Source of the DNA: Gentiana macrophylla
Lineage: Eukaryota > Streptophyta > Magnoliopsida > Gentianales > Gentianaceae
DNA length: 64,000 nt
Reading direction: 5' to 3'
Assembly (NCBI GenBank): GCA_026214975.1
Contig: JAOBSW010000919.1
Coordinates: forward strand, 18,795 to 82,794
Both the position numbers and the translations under genes were made by a program. This document shows, in pieces, positions 44,106 to 56,561 of the stretch. Position 1 is the first letter of the stretch. The number at the start of each line of letters is the position of its first letter. Below the pieces are notes generated by a model, which was given only the letters and a program-made list of their open reading frames with translations, was not told the DNA's origin and did no database searches.

Positions 44106-44873
44106 ATTAGGGACTAGCGTCCTTGTTAGGACGGCCAAGACTGTTTCCGGATCGTCCCTACTATAGGTAACTAGAGGTCATCTTTACACCGTTTTCTTAT
44201 ACGGTGCAGCACATAGTTGTTAGGAAATCAACGCGGGAACGCAGCGGAATTCAAAAATTTATTTCCTATCGACCCAAGATCGACTTCGTTTAAGCAATAA
44301 ACAAATAAGTAGTAGACGATGGTTACCTTGGTTGATCTAAAAAATCGACGCATTAACCGTCTAAGGAGAGTAGCAATGCACGGAGCCGCCCAAGCGTTCG
44401 ACCTCTACCGCTAGTCCACACGAACAACCCGCCAGAATCCACCATTGGATTGCTACTAGAAAAACTCGGCTGCTAGACCGACTTTTCCTCCCTCATAAAA
44501 CTCTCAAAGGAAGCTCTCTATTTTTCTCAAGAACTATAAGCTCTTGAAATTATGATGTACAAAAGAGCTTGACACCTACTTCCTATTTATAGGTAAAAGT
44601 GGCGCCCCATAGGAGTGGAGAGGAAGAACACATTTTACTAGTAAAATAAGGAAAATATAATTGATTGATTTATCTTATTAATATTCAATCTTATATTAAA
44701 TATTTCCAATATATTGTCAATATCTTATATTGACTATATTTATCTTATTACCATAAATCAATTTACACATGTGTATATATCACATATATATTACAAATAT
44801 AAATCTATACATATATATATTGGAAACAATCATGCACATGCATATCCAATGTGCACTACACTTGGAAGCACAA

Positions 44874-44879
<6 letters not shown>

Positions 44880-44949
<70 letters not shown>
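44880..44949. repeat. (TA)n tract inside solo LTR
   Basis: About 70 bp of TA dinucleotide, absent or much shorter at the equivalent place in the copy at 61816-63732. Confidence 0.95.
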
Positions 44950-44954
<5 letters not shown>

Positions 44955-45022
44955 TCTTATATTAATACTAGATAATATAATACCATGATTAATTAATTTG
45001 CAAAATACATGTGTAACAATAT

Positions 45023-46776
45023 TGATGCACGTAGATCAAGTAGTAATTAAAATACTTGACCACCATAAACCAATACTAGCAAGATGACTAGAGTCCATCG
45101 TAAGATAAACTATAAGCGAATCTGAGTCGATCCCACGAGGGAACCAATTGTGGGTCATTTATATACAAACAATTAATCATTCATGTCAAGGACACAAAGC
45201 GGTCTACGACCAACGAAGTACAAGAAAAAGTAAAGGACACGACTCGACACAACACATAAACAACGTAATTAACCTCCCCAATTATCATGTTATAAATGCC
45301 GGATCTAGAGATTCTATATAATTAAGCTAGACTCGACAACTATTAATCCGATTCGTATTTCTTTTATATTGGCTACGGAGTCATCCCCAAACTAGATCTA
45401 GCTCCGGTGAGCCATCAGAGATCACTATGCTACATCACGTGACTTTCGCTTTTTCGGCCTCCATCTCATATGACTTGCACGCTTACAAAACTAGGGATGC
45501 CGATATTAACCGTATTCCTCACCTAGGCAACATTCCTTTGTTCAGGCGTACTTCCTAGACGATCGCATCAGTCTCCGTCCCATTAACACTAACTTTTTAG
45601 GTATCATGTTAATCTACGATGTCACGTATAACTAGGTGAGCTCAATTCCTAATCTGAGTAACAGATCTAGATCTCGTTGAAAGTCCCGGAAGATCAATTC
45701 ATGAGCCGACCTAGGAGTCTATATTGGTATTTCCTAACCATACGCTAATTAAAACAGACGAGCAACGAGCCGTAGCCATACCTACTAAGACAAGAAATTC
45801 TAGGTGGACAATCACACCATAAAGACGTGGCTAGATTGACGTGGCGAAAACCTAAATCTTAGTTTTATATATACGTAACGGATAAAATAGAAATTCATAA
45901 AGCAATTATATAGATCTACTAAAAACACGGTTGCCGATCATACCAAAATCATCTATAGGTCACCGGATAATGAGATCTGGGCGTTTGGATCCTTATAGAC
46001 AAAGTATCCCCATCGCGCTTCATATCATATCCTTTGATCTACATCGTTCGGTGAAGAACGAACAACCTCAAACGATAAACAATAATTGGGGACTTAATTA
46101 CAAAGAACTAAGAACAAATAAATACAAGAACTTACATTATTGCAGATCTTGCATAAAACCGCTCTAAGAAAAACTGAAGATTTTATTATAAACTGAGAAG
46201 TGTAAAAAATGTATTGTGTAAAGAAGTGTGTTTATGGCGTGTAATACATGCCTTTATTTATAGGGGTTCAAGCTAATTAAGAGATATACTTCAAAATGTC
46301 ACAACAAATAAGAGATAACTCCCAGCCGATCTCCAAAAGATGAAGTGCGCCCCCTCTTCATGCATATCCTTAAAGTGGCGCCATCTTGGTTGGTTTGCCA
46401 TGCTTATCCGATCTTTTCGTGCTAATCCGATATTTATCTTGAATTTCCTTTGATTTATCTTGAGATTTAATTCTTCCATTTGTATTTATCCTCCATAGTT
46501 ATCCAAATCTGTAAAATAGATATTTATCCCAAAATAAATCATATTTAAATAAAACGGATAAATATAATAAAAGCGGATAAATACCGATTTATATAATAAA
46601 AGCGGATAATCACCAAATTATATCTTATAAAATGGATAAATACCAAATTATATTTTATAAATCACAAAACATTAAATAATAAATATAAACATGTGATTTA
46701 ATATAAAATACATATTATTAGTCCCGATTTAAGGTCTACGTTGATGACTTTTACGGGTATAATTTGACCGTCATCA
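45023..46776 (-). repeat. Left (3') LTR of the non-autonomous element
   Basis: 1754 bp, direct repeat of 50354-52099. The first ~1.1 kb differs from the partner by many small clustered indels; the last ~0.6 kb is nearly identical. Confidence 0.93.
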
Positions 46777-46790
46777 ACTACCCCCACTTA
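46777..46790 (-). promoter_or_regulatory. Polypurine tract of the non-autonomous element
   Basis: TAAGTGGGGGTAGT on the minus strand directly abuts the left LTR. Confidence 0.8.
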
Positions 46791-49700
46791 GACTTTGATC
46801 GTCCGAACAAAGCATCAATAAGTCATTCCCAAGACAACATTTTCCATGGTCAAATCATGCTTACATAAGAAACTCGAGTCAACTCATACCAAACCATGCT
46901 CATAAGATATCCATTATTCACTACTCTCTACATGAACCGAAGTGATGTGTGCATGTGCATTCAATTTTATATAATCGAAGCAAGATTAGAGTTTATGCTA
47001 ACCGTAATCTCAACCTACCAACATCAAGCATTCCCACTTCTTAAGCCTCGCAATGGTTAAAGCACTAGAACAATAAGCAAGAGCGTATCTATAGGGTTTT
47101 GGACTTGGAGACCGAGTACTACTCAAAGCCTCTTAAAGAGTTGAATATTCTTCTCATATCTTCATATTTTTCAAATACTATCAATCTCAAGGAAGAAAAC
47201 TTTTTAGAGTATCCCCTATCTTAGATCATGCATAGCATTGAATATTACCACAAGCGGGCTACTTTGGTAATGTTACTACAAGCCCAGTGTTTATCTTATT
47301 GTCAAAACACAGATAATTCTCAAGCTTATTACTCGCTTTGATGGTGAGGAAGATAGGAATACATCGTGAGATAAATTTCGACACTAGTCTGCATAACCAA
47401 TCATCTACATAATGTACACATAATTCTTCTTAGTTATTATAATTTGTGTGGTATTCTATCGATTCACATATTGAGTAATCGAATAATAAATAACTACTTG
47501 CAATAGTTGGCATGAATATCCTTAAATTTACATTCACATAAGTATAATATGATCACGTAATTATGCAACTTGGTTCCTTTCCTATCAATTCTTAGCTAGG
47601 AACTCACAATTCTAAAGGTACAAGATATAATTAATTTGGCATTTATTCAATTTTTTTCATTTTTTCACCGTTTCATTCAATTGTTCAATTATAGCATCAT
47701 GGCTAAGTCTCCCACCCCCCACTTAAACTTGGCATTGTCCCCAATGACAAATAAAAATGAGAATTTAAGAAAAAGACTTAGCTCTGGAAACGGCTCTCAA
47801 GTAGATACAGAACATCGGAGTTATTCAAGCACGTCGTGGAGTTGCAAGTGAAAACCTGTTTAAGCAAACCAAATAGAAACTCCACGATACCGTTAATAAC
47901 ATGTCAATGGAAGATACAAAATAATGTGGCAGTAATTAGATATAAAATATCCAAAAACAAATTAAGCCACTTTATTCCATACAACCAATGACAAGGAAAA
48001 CCAAAGAGTTAAAACTACTCGTTCAGACGCAAAAAGAAAAATACTAAATAGAAAGAAAGATAAACAATCAACTAAAGATGTTAATCTTCATCTATAATCT
48101 CCACCGCTTAAATGTGCTTAAAACCGGGTGGAGAAGACAAAGATCAAAAAGCATTACCTCATGGGAGAACACGAGGTTTACTGGATTGATAAGATATTTA
48201 ATCCAGCGTAAAAGAGAAACTTGGTCAGGTATAACAGATTCAATGTGACCTATTGGCTAAAGAATAAATACTTAGCGCAGACGCTTCACGTTTTCATTGG
48301 GTATCAACAACCTAGGGAGATGTAGCTTCTCCTAGAAATTACTAATAACCCAATGTATCACGTAAAAGTCATAACCGTCATCAACAAGGTCGGATCGGTG
48401 TGATATTTTAGAACAGAACTCATCATTTTGACCGGAATAGGCGTAAAAGTGTGAAATGTAAAACTTCCGGTTGAAAGATAAGTTGTATTTTGATCGAACC
48501 AAAAACTTTTAAAATCGAGCTAGGGTCAGAGCTACACTTACCCCAGCTAGGATCATGAAAACCAAAATGATAAAAGATAATCATTAAAACTTAGCAATAT
48601 TCAAATTCCGCAACACAATGGTATTTTGTCAACAAAATGGAGGTTTAGAGTATGATGGGTGTAGAAAAAGATATACATAAAGATGGTAAGAAAAGATAAA
48701 GGGTGGGTAAGAAATTGTGTGTTGGTTGGGTATTAGTTTGGGTTAGGGTGGGAGAGTGAAATAGATGGAAAGAAAGAGAGGGAATGGAAGAATGGTTAGA
48801 AATGTGAACTGTGAGGCAGATTGGTGAGAGAATAGAAAGGTTGAAGGGTGAAAAGGTACAAAGGAAAGGATAAGGGTAGTTGCAGAACGAATTGCACACA
48901 ACTTTGGATTTTCACTCGTATCGCCATTTTCAAAAGTTTTGGAAGTTGACAAAAATTGTTCTTGTTCGCACCAATCTCTCTCTGTTACATTTTCAGTGAT
49001 TCTCAAGCTCTCTTAATGCTTCCATCTTAAGGTTGATTGCTAAATTTCCTTTTCTTTAGCAATTTCTCGACTCTCCTACGGAACTCTACTTCACGTGGCC
49101 TATATTGAGTAAAAACGTTTTGCACATCCTTAGCCCAATGGCCATCGGAACACGGCAAAATAAAAAAACCTCAACATATGTCACGTTACTCTTATTGGAC
49201 TCATACTAAAATCCTAAAAAGAAATCCTAAGGGTTTTAAAGAAGTAGTTCTGAGTTTAAAGTCCTCAGCTTGACTTTCCAAAAAGTATTCTTGTCAGTTA
49301 TCCTTCTTGGATCGCTAGATGTTGACCCCTTGAGCACTATATGAGGTGGGCTCGACGCTTTTGCGGATTAATATTCTTCCTTGGTTGTGAGACCTAGAAA
49401 GCGATATTTATCCATACCATTTATACAAAGCTCTTACCTCGGCTCACGTTTTAGGAATTAGTGAATTCTAAGAAGATTTAGTCCTAGGGACTTATTTTAA
49501 TAACATCATCTATAATGCTGCTTCATTATGCTCTCTCAAAACTCAACGTCTTCTTTAGATTGCGAATGCTTAACTACACAAATTATTGCTCCTGTGGCTA
49601 CTGAAGCAATCTCATGCATAGGACAATGAGATTTTGATAGAACTACGAGGAACTCTTTATTCTTTGCTTCCTTCAACTACTACATGTTTCCTTATACCCT

Positions 49701-50329
49701 CTAGATGAGATGATTTGGGGCGTAACCTTTCACACTAATAAAATAAATCTTACAAACCAACTCCGGGCTAAGATTCTCATTCGAGTTCATGTAAAGACTA
49801 GCTTATGTCCAAAAGATCAAAAGATAGTAAAATATAAGCAAAAAGGTAGTACCTTGCCTTCAACATTGTACCACGAATAATTCGAACCTTAATATTTATT
49901 TTCTCGGAGCCATCTTGGTGTTTTAAAGGTGTTTTTCCATTGCTTTCCCATCGTAGATTCGTAGCTCCACATGTTGTTGGGTTATTTCTCAGCGCCCACG
50001 AAAATTACTGACTCGGATTATTGCTTCCCTGGTTTCTGCAAACAGAAGAAAAACAAAACGAACCGTAGACTGATTTTAACATGGTTTCCCATGTTGCTAT
50101 CAGACCTACGGATTAAACATACGGAGATAAAATGAGACACGCGAAATTCCGTAAAGCAGAACCAGGCTTTTTGGCGTGAGAGAAAGCGATCTTCTTTGGA
50201 GCGAAACCATTGTTCAAGATTTTGGAATTTTTACGAGCGAGACAACGAGAGGACTCAAAACGTAAAAGCAGACCTAAAGCAGAAAACTTAACATGAATAA
50301 AAATTATTTATATAAAATTGACCGTTGGT
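46791..50329. other. Non-coding interior of the non-autonomous element
   Basis: No gag, protease, RT or integrase motif seen on either strand. A second purine-tract-like block lies at 47709-47724 (CCACCCCCCACTTAAA). The stretch 48640-48900 is strongly purine/pyrimidine-biased (ggatgggtgtagaaaaag... on plus), which explains the long minus-strand frames there without implying coding. Confidence 0.7.
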
Positions 50330-50347
50330 TCCCCGGCAACGGCGCCA
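50330..50347 (-). promoter_or_regulatory. Primer-binding site of the non-autonomous element (tRNA-Asp type)
   Basis: TGGCGCCGTTGCCGGGGA on the minus strand, six bases from the 5' LTR, identical to 21028-21045. Confidence 0.9.
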
Positions 50348-50353
50348 AAAACT

Positions 50354-52099
50354 TGATGCACGTAGATCAAGTAGTAATTAAAATACTTGACCACCATAAA
50401 CCAATACTAGCAAGAGGACTAGGTCCATCGTAGTATAGCTATAGCGAATCAAGGTCGATCCCACAGGGAACCAATTGTGGGTCATTTATATACAAACAAT
50501 TAATCATTCATGTCAAGGACACAAAGCGGTCTACGACCAACGAAGTACAAGAAAAAGTAAAGGACACGACTCGACACAACACATAAACAACGTAATTAAC
50601 CTCCCCCAATTATCATGTTATAAATGCGGATCAGAGATTCTATATAATTAAGCTAGACTCGACAACTATTAATCCGATTCGTATTTCTTTTATATTGGCT
50701 ACGGAGTCATCCCCAAACTAGATCTAGCTCCGGGTAGGCCATCGAGATCACTATGCTACATCACGTGACTTCGCGCCGGCCTCCATCTCATATGACTTGC
50801 ACGCTTACAAAACTAGGGATGCCGATATTAACCGTATTCTCACCTAGGCAACATTCCTTTGTTCAAAGCGCACTTCTAGACGATCGCATCGTCTCCGTCC
50901 CATTAACACTAACTTTTTAGGTATCATGTTAATCTACGATGTCACGTATAACTAGGTGAGCTCAATTCCCTAATCTGAGTAAGATGATCAGATCTCATTT
51001 GAAAGTCCCGGAAGATCAATTCATGAGCCGACCTAGGAGTCCTATATTGGTATTTCCTAACCATACGCTAATTAAAGCAGACGAGCAACGAGCCGTAGCC
51101 ATACCTACTAAGACAAGAAATTCTAGGTGGACAATCACACCATAAAGAGCGTGGCTAGATTGACGTGGCGAAAACCTAAATCTTAGCGTTTCTATATACG
51201 TAACGGATAAAATAGAAATTCATAAAGCAATTATATAGATCTACTAAAAACACGGTTGCCGATCATACCAAAATCATCTATAGGTCACCGGATAACAGAT
51301 CTGGGCGTTTGGATCCTTATAGACAAGGTATCCCCACTGCCTCATATCATATCCTTTGATCTACATCGTTCGGTGAAGAACGAACAACCTCAAACGATAA
51401 ACAATAATTGGGGACTTAATTACAAAGAACTAAGAACAAATAAATACAAGAACTTACATTATTGCAGATCTTGCATAAAAACTGCTCTAAGAAAAACTGA
51501 AGATTTTATTATAAACTGAGAAGTGTAAAAAATGTATTGTGTAAAGAAGTGTGTTTATGGCGTGTAATACATGCCTTTATTTATAGGGGTTCAAGCTAAT
51601 TAAGAGATATACTTCAAAATGTCACAACAAATAAGAGATAACTCCCGGCCGATCTCCAAAAGATGAAGTGCGCCCCCTCTTCATGCATATCCTTAAAGTG
51701 GCGCCATCTTGGTTGGTTTGCCATGCTTATCCGATCTTTTCGTGCTAATCCGATATTTATCTTGAATTTCCTTTGATTTATCTTGAGATTTAATTCTTCC
51801 ATTTGTATTTATCCTCCATAGTTATCCAAATCTGTAAAATAGATATTTATCCCAAAATAAATCATATTTAAATAAAACGGATAAATATAATAAAAACGGA
51901 TAAATACCGATTTATATAATAAAAACGGATAATCACCAAATTATATCTTATAAAATGGATAAATACCAAATTATATTTTATAAATCACAAAACATTAAAT
52001 AATAAATATAAACATGTGATTTAATATAAAATACATATTATTAGTCCCGATTTAAGGTCTACGTTGATGACTTTTACGGGTATAATTTGACCGTCATCA
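50354..52099 (-). repeat. Right (5') LTR of the non-autonomous element
   Basis: 1746 bp, TGATGCACG...CGTCATCA. Confidence 0.93.
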
Positions 52100-53311
52100 A
52101 ATATGCACAATTAATTTCGACATATGTACACATCATATGTGTATTTAATTAATCAACATAATTAATATCTTGTATTTAATTTATTCATAATAAATAAATA
52201 CCACCATATTAATTTACTACTATAACATTTATAGTCGGGAGATAAACATTTCTTATTTGGTTATCATCTATAACCACATTTTAATCCGGCTAGATGTTCA
52301 TATGTGTGTGACCTGATAGGCTTCCGAATATGTTGGCCGTAGGCACAAAGTGTAAATTACGAAAATGCCCTTAATACCTAACGATCACGGGATAGCGTCT
52401 AGCAACACACCGTGACCCCCAATCATAGGAAGAGTCAGATGCAATGACTACTACCTTTCATGTGAAACAGTTACCGTGTAACTTACAATCCTATCGCTGT
52501 AATAATATCCATACGGCCGTTAGTCGAGTGTCAAAACATCAACGACCGTATCTTATAATCTGGATATCATGCTCTCTCGAAGTAACTCATTTACTTCCAC
52601 TTTGCAAAGATTCACGAGAGTAAGACATTCCTTATAAGAAGGCCCTTTCGGATATTCACCCCTACTAATAGGGTACGCGATTCCCAGACGACCAAACATG
52701 TATACTCCGCATACTTCAGTATCACACCCAATCACTACCGCATGATCGCCCCGTGGCTAGGGGAAACCTCAATAGTGTTGAAGCACGACAATCCACACCG
52801 TGATGCCATGTAGACTCCGGTCCAAAGGATAATTACACAACTGTCACATAGTGTGACACTTATCCGTGTAAGTGGATCAGTCTAACGTACGCATTCTCTA
52901 ATACACGTCCACGTACAGTCCAAGTGTCTCTACACTTCGATAGACGAGATCTATCTTTGCCCTTAAAGATAGAAGACATCTAATACGTGCTAGTCTATTC
53001 GTACTATCAATGCCCTGTTTAATATTACATCAGCCTAGAGACAATTAAGTATCAAACTTATTAAAGTGATTAGAGATCTCATCAACCATAATCACCTATC
53101 ATTGTTTCTCTATCACAGTTTAACACTAAAGACGTTATCATATAACGATTCACAATTGGTTCTTTAAAAGAATAAATATATGACAACAAAAAAGCCATTT
53201 TATATATGTATAAACATAAATAAATAGTAGAAATGATCCGACCCGGTCGGATCCGGTCCAACCCGATTGGGTTTAGGACACTATTTCAACAATAGTTCCG
53301 TCTGATTGTCG

Positions 53312-53323
53312 GCTCTGATACCA
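53312..53323 (-). promoter_or_regulatory. Primer-binding site of the outer element (initiator Met tRNA type)
   Basis: TGGTATCAGAGC on the minus strand, three bases from the shrunken right LTR. Confidence 0.8.
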
Positions 53324-53326
53324 TTC

Positions 53327-53374
53327 TATAATGCCCCTGACCCCGGGCCTGGTTGCGCTAAATGGGACATTACA
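53327..53374 (-). repeat. Right (5') LTR of the outer element, internally deleted
   Basis: 48 bp keeping about 35 bp of the LTR start (GCCCCTGACCCCGGG...GCGCTAAATG) and the last 11 bp of its end. The middle ~270 bp is missing compared with 43772-44093. Confidence 0.65.
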
Positions 53375-53517
53375 TCAATTATCATAATGCACATACGGAA
53401 AGTCGGTTTTTGACTCTAGAATCAACTTTCAAAACATCTATTCTAATGTGGTGGTACACATGTAGTATGATCACTTAGGCCAATGTATGACAACCCAATA
53501 TGTGTGTAAGTAATTCA

Positions 53518-54340
53518 AACAAGTACGAAAGTTTGAAAGTGATGGTGTCGAAAAAGATCACCAACAAGATTTAGCGGATGTGTTTGTGGATGTCTGGATT
53601 AAGGTGGGTGTTTTATCCGGTAATACTGAAGATCTTTAAAAACAAGATGTAGAAAAATGTTGTGTTTATGATTATGAGCTGGGCCATAAATAGCTGCCTA
53701 CGTACCCTCAGCTTGTAAGGGATCATGCTCAAGTTACGTAGTTCATAAGAAAATAAAGGAGCTTCATCTTGTCAATGGTGTGATGCTGCTATTTATAGGG
53801 GCCATGAGTTGGTTGTTGTCAAGCTGTTGCCAAGATGTTGACAGGATGTACTACGAGCTGCAGGTTGCGAGCTGGAGATATGAGAGCTGGAAAGCTGAAC
53901 GCCGGAGAGTTGACGATCTGGCGAGCCGCTGGCTGTCAAGCTGCGGGCTACCGAGCTTGATCTGGAGAGCTGACAGGTTGGCAAGCTATTTCTGGCGGGC
54001 TCTTCGCTTGTAAGCGTCGTTTAATGAACTCCGTTGCCCAACTGAGCGGGCTTTGTTCGAGCTGAATGATTGCGAGCTGAGGGGCGAGCAGGTCGGGCCC
54101 CAGCGTTTTGTACCGAGTTAGCTATTTGCTACTTCTTGCTCGTTGCATTGGCCAATGACGAGAATCACGATAGCATGAGGCGGGCTGGATTATTCTTAGC
54201 TTGACCCGGATTACAGAGGGTCTGATTGGCCAGGCCGAGGACCATATCCGTTGCAGGCCTTATGCATGGGCCAGGTTTGGATCCACAGGATCTTTCCGGA
54301 ATTGGCGGGGCTTGGCCGGATTTGTCACATCAGAAAGTAA
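53518..54340. other. GC-rich LTR-like sequence with GAGCTG/GCGAGC repeats
   Basis: Contains TACGTACCCTCAGCTTG, a TATTTATAGGGGCC core-promoter motif near 53792, and a long run of gagctg/gcgagc words (53850-54110). The 77-codon plus frame is composition-driven. It resembles the block at 39430-40085; a decayed Gypsy LTR is likely, but ends were not found. Confidence 0.4.
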
Positions 54341-54452
54341 CGGTAAGTGAACGGTGAACTGAATGTTGAGAAAAACATCTTCTTGATTTATGCATTTCAA
54401 ATAATATGTATATATTCCCCTAAAAAAATATGTACATATACCATTCAAAAAA

Positions 54453-54552
<100 letters not shown>

Positions 54553-54738
54553 CTCATATTTAGAAGTGTTAATGACCTTAAAACATTTTAAAATAATTAG
54601 AAGCATATAATTAACATTTATTAACACTTCATACCTATTTGAAATCTCATATTTAGAAGTGTTAATGACCTTAAAACATTTTAAAATAATTAGAAGCATA
54701 TAATTAACATTTATTAACACTTCATACCTATTTGAAAT
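54553..54738. repeat. 93-bp near-identical tandem duplication with foldback arms
   Basis: Units 54553-54645 and 54646-54738 are almost identical. Each holds inverted arms GAAGTGTTAAT and ATTAACACTTC about 50 bp apart. The pair sits between two long TA tracts. A third partial arm (TTAATTAACACTTCTTA) lies at about 54842. Confidence 0.9.
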
Positions 54739-54742
54739 CACA

Positions 54743-54745
<3 letters not shown>

Positions 54746-54808
<63 letters not shown>
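54746..54808. repeat. (TA)n tract
   Basis: About 63 bp of TA following the 93-bp duplication. Confidence 0.95.
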
Positions 54809-54810
<2 letters not shown>

Positions 54811-55100
54811 ATCCAATTTAATTAATATATATGTCACTGTGTTAATTAACACTTCTTACTCTGTACTGGGCCTAACTAGCTAACTCACTCATATTATTTG
54901 GAATAAGAATATTTACATATGACGATGAGGATGATGAAGTATTAAAGGTATTGATGATCGAGAATCGTGTGAAGGCTGATGATGGTAACATTATGTTCAA
55001 GGGATGAAGTATAAATAAGTCAAATGTTTTGGGTTAGACAATCTTTGTTACATGCCTAGTGTATTAGTATATATGGTTGATGTACTCAGTGGATTTTAGA

Positions 55101-55662
55101 TAGAGTTGTTAACGAGCAGAGGCGAACCGAGTATTGGTGGTTTGAGCTCGAGCTCGTTAGTTCGTTAAACGAACAAAAAATTTGTTCGAACTCGGCTCGT
55201 TTCAAAGTTGAAATGTTCGAGATCGTGTTCGAGCTCGGCTCGTTAAACATATTGTTGTCTTCCAACTCGAGTATGACGCGAGTTCGGCTCGAGTTCGGTT
55301 CGTTAGGATATAAAACATAAAGTGCAAATACAAAAATAACAAGTTATATATTAATATTACATATATCACGCTACAATAATCATTATAAAAATATGTAAAT
55401 ATTATATAAAATCAATTTATAATCTCAATCAGATAAATGAATGACATATCATCGTTTGAGTTGGAGTTACGGTGTAAATTGATGTATTTATATAAGCACG
55501 TTCACGAACGTTTGCGAACCAATCTCGTGTTCGTTCGTTAAGCAAACGAGCCTGCAATCATGTTCGAGCTTGGCTCGTTAAGCTAAACGAACAAACGATC
55601 ACAAACGCTAACTAGCCGAACATGAACTTGTTCACGAACGGCTCTGTTCATTAACATCATTA
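55101..55662. mobile_element. hAT-type MITE
   Basis: 562 bp with an exact 8-bp target duplication attttaga (55093-55100 and 55663-55670), the hAT hallmark. Imperfect inverted ends: TAGAGTTGTTAACGAGCAGA on the left, TAATGATGTTAATGAACAGA on the right read in reverse. Both subterminal regions are rich in GAGCTCG, GTTCG and GGCTCG words in opposite orientations, as hAT transposase-binding repeats often are. No ORF, so it depends on a transposase elsewhere. Confidence 0.92.
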
Positions 55663-55670
55663 ATTTTAGA

Positions 55671-56561
55671 TTACAGCAGCAGTTGTATTATAAAGATTTG
55701 ATATTAATTATTCCGAGCATTTAATTATTAATTGCTTCCGTGCTGTTTCTAATATTTTAAGAGATGTCAGACTGACGTGTTTCTGAAATAAGTTAAAGGC
55801 ACGTGCCGAACGGTGTATTTTCCGGTTAAGTGTTCGGTCTCCGAAACAGGTTGCTGCAACGGACCACCCAATCATCCTAACAATGTCTACTAATCAAAAG
55901 TATAAAATCCTGACTCCTTCTTTAGGTCGGATGAAAGGATATACGGGTTCAGAAATACAAGAGTAAAAACAACTAAAATAAAAAGGTATAGTGTGAAACA
56001 TTGAAATCAATTACCTGAAATTAAAGAAATATGATGATGAATCTGCTCGCAACAGGGGTGCTGAAAAAGTAAGCACCGTATATGCAACAGGGTTAGGGGA
56101 ATCTTGATGCATCGAGAGAAGAGAAATTAATGGACAGGACCACATTCTTCTTCATATATCTTCAACCTTTCTTTCTCTTGTAATGAAAAAAAAAACCTGT
56201 GGTTGGTGGCAAGGGAATATGTTATACGGTCAATGAATGTCAAAAATAATACATGAGTTTCTGCCAAAAAGTTTTACTGTCCCTCCCAGTCCCACGAGGG
56301 GAGATTTCTTGAAATCCGTCTGTCTATGAAAAAGATTTGGCGTCGTTTGATAATATAGTGAAAAAAAAGTTATGAAAGTGTAAAATAGCTTTAAGTAATT
56401 AGAATAAATTGATTGAAGATGAATTATTAATTGTTTGAATTTTATTTTATTAAATTTTTTCTATAGTTCCCTTGGCATATGCCTTAGCATCTCATTCAAG
56501 AGGAAGACTCCGAAGAATCTTGAAAATTTGGTTCTCAATATTAGAGACACACGGATTTACC
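55671..56561. other. Intergenic sequence without recognised feature
   Basis: No gene, RNA or element end recognised on either strand. Confidence 0.45.

Larger units (their letters stand above)
45023..52099 (-). mobile_element. Non-autonomous Gypsy-like LTR element (LARD-type)
   Basis: 7077 bp, TGATGCACG...CGTCATCA ends and a perfect target duplication aatat (45018-45022 and 52100-52104). LTRs of about 1.75 kb surround a 3.58-kb interior with no retroelement protein. The tRNA-Asp-type primer site and G-rich purine tract fix the minus orientation. The primer block and its six-base spacer are identical to those of the Athila-like element at 21 kb, which suggests it used Gypsy enzymes in trans. 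LTRs agree over long runs (for example 46200-46776 with 51529-52099, only a few G/A changes), so it is the youngest piece of this nest. Confidence 0.92.
44218..53291 (-). mobile_element. Solo LTR (family A), split by a nested Gypsy-like element
   Basis: The ends are TGTTAGGAAATC (44218) and CTATTTCAACA (53291), with a perfect 5-bp target duplication atagt at 44213-44217 and 53292-53296. Without the nested element it is about 2.0 kb. The same LTR family occurs complete at 61816-63732 and truncated at 57556-58178. The element strand is minus. With a target duplication directly at both LTR ends and no internal region, it is a solo LTR. Confidence 0.85.
43772..53374 (-). mobile_element. Outer element of a three-level nest: short-LTR retrotransposon remnant
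   Basis: The left LTR (43772-44093) begins TGTAACGCC and ends GACACTACA, followed by a purine tract. On the right a tRNA-iMet-type primer site is followed by a shrunken LTR (53327-53374) with the same start (TATAATGCC, one TG-to-TA change) and end (GACATTACA). The flanking 5-mers tcgat (43767-43771) and tcaat (53375-53379) differ at one base, consistent with decay at a CpG. Only about 150 bp of its own internal sequence survives. The rest of the span is a solo LTR that landed in it. Confidence 0.7.

Noticed and set aside
44714..44975. Open frames of alternating Ile-Tyr residues, also at 54347-54741
   Set aside because: Direct translation of (TA)n tracts.
48645..49006. Ser/Pro/Leu-rich minus-strand frames in the non-autonomous element
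   Set aside because: The plus strand here is strongly purine-biased, which opens several frames at once. No retroelement domain or start context.
53780..54013. 77-codon plus-strand frame with Trp/Arg-rich composition, and the antisense Ser-rich frame
   Set aside because: Generated by repeated gagctg/gcgagc words in an LTR-like region; both strands are open, which argues against coding.
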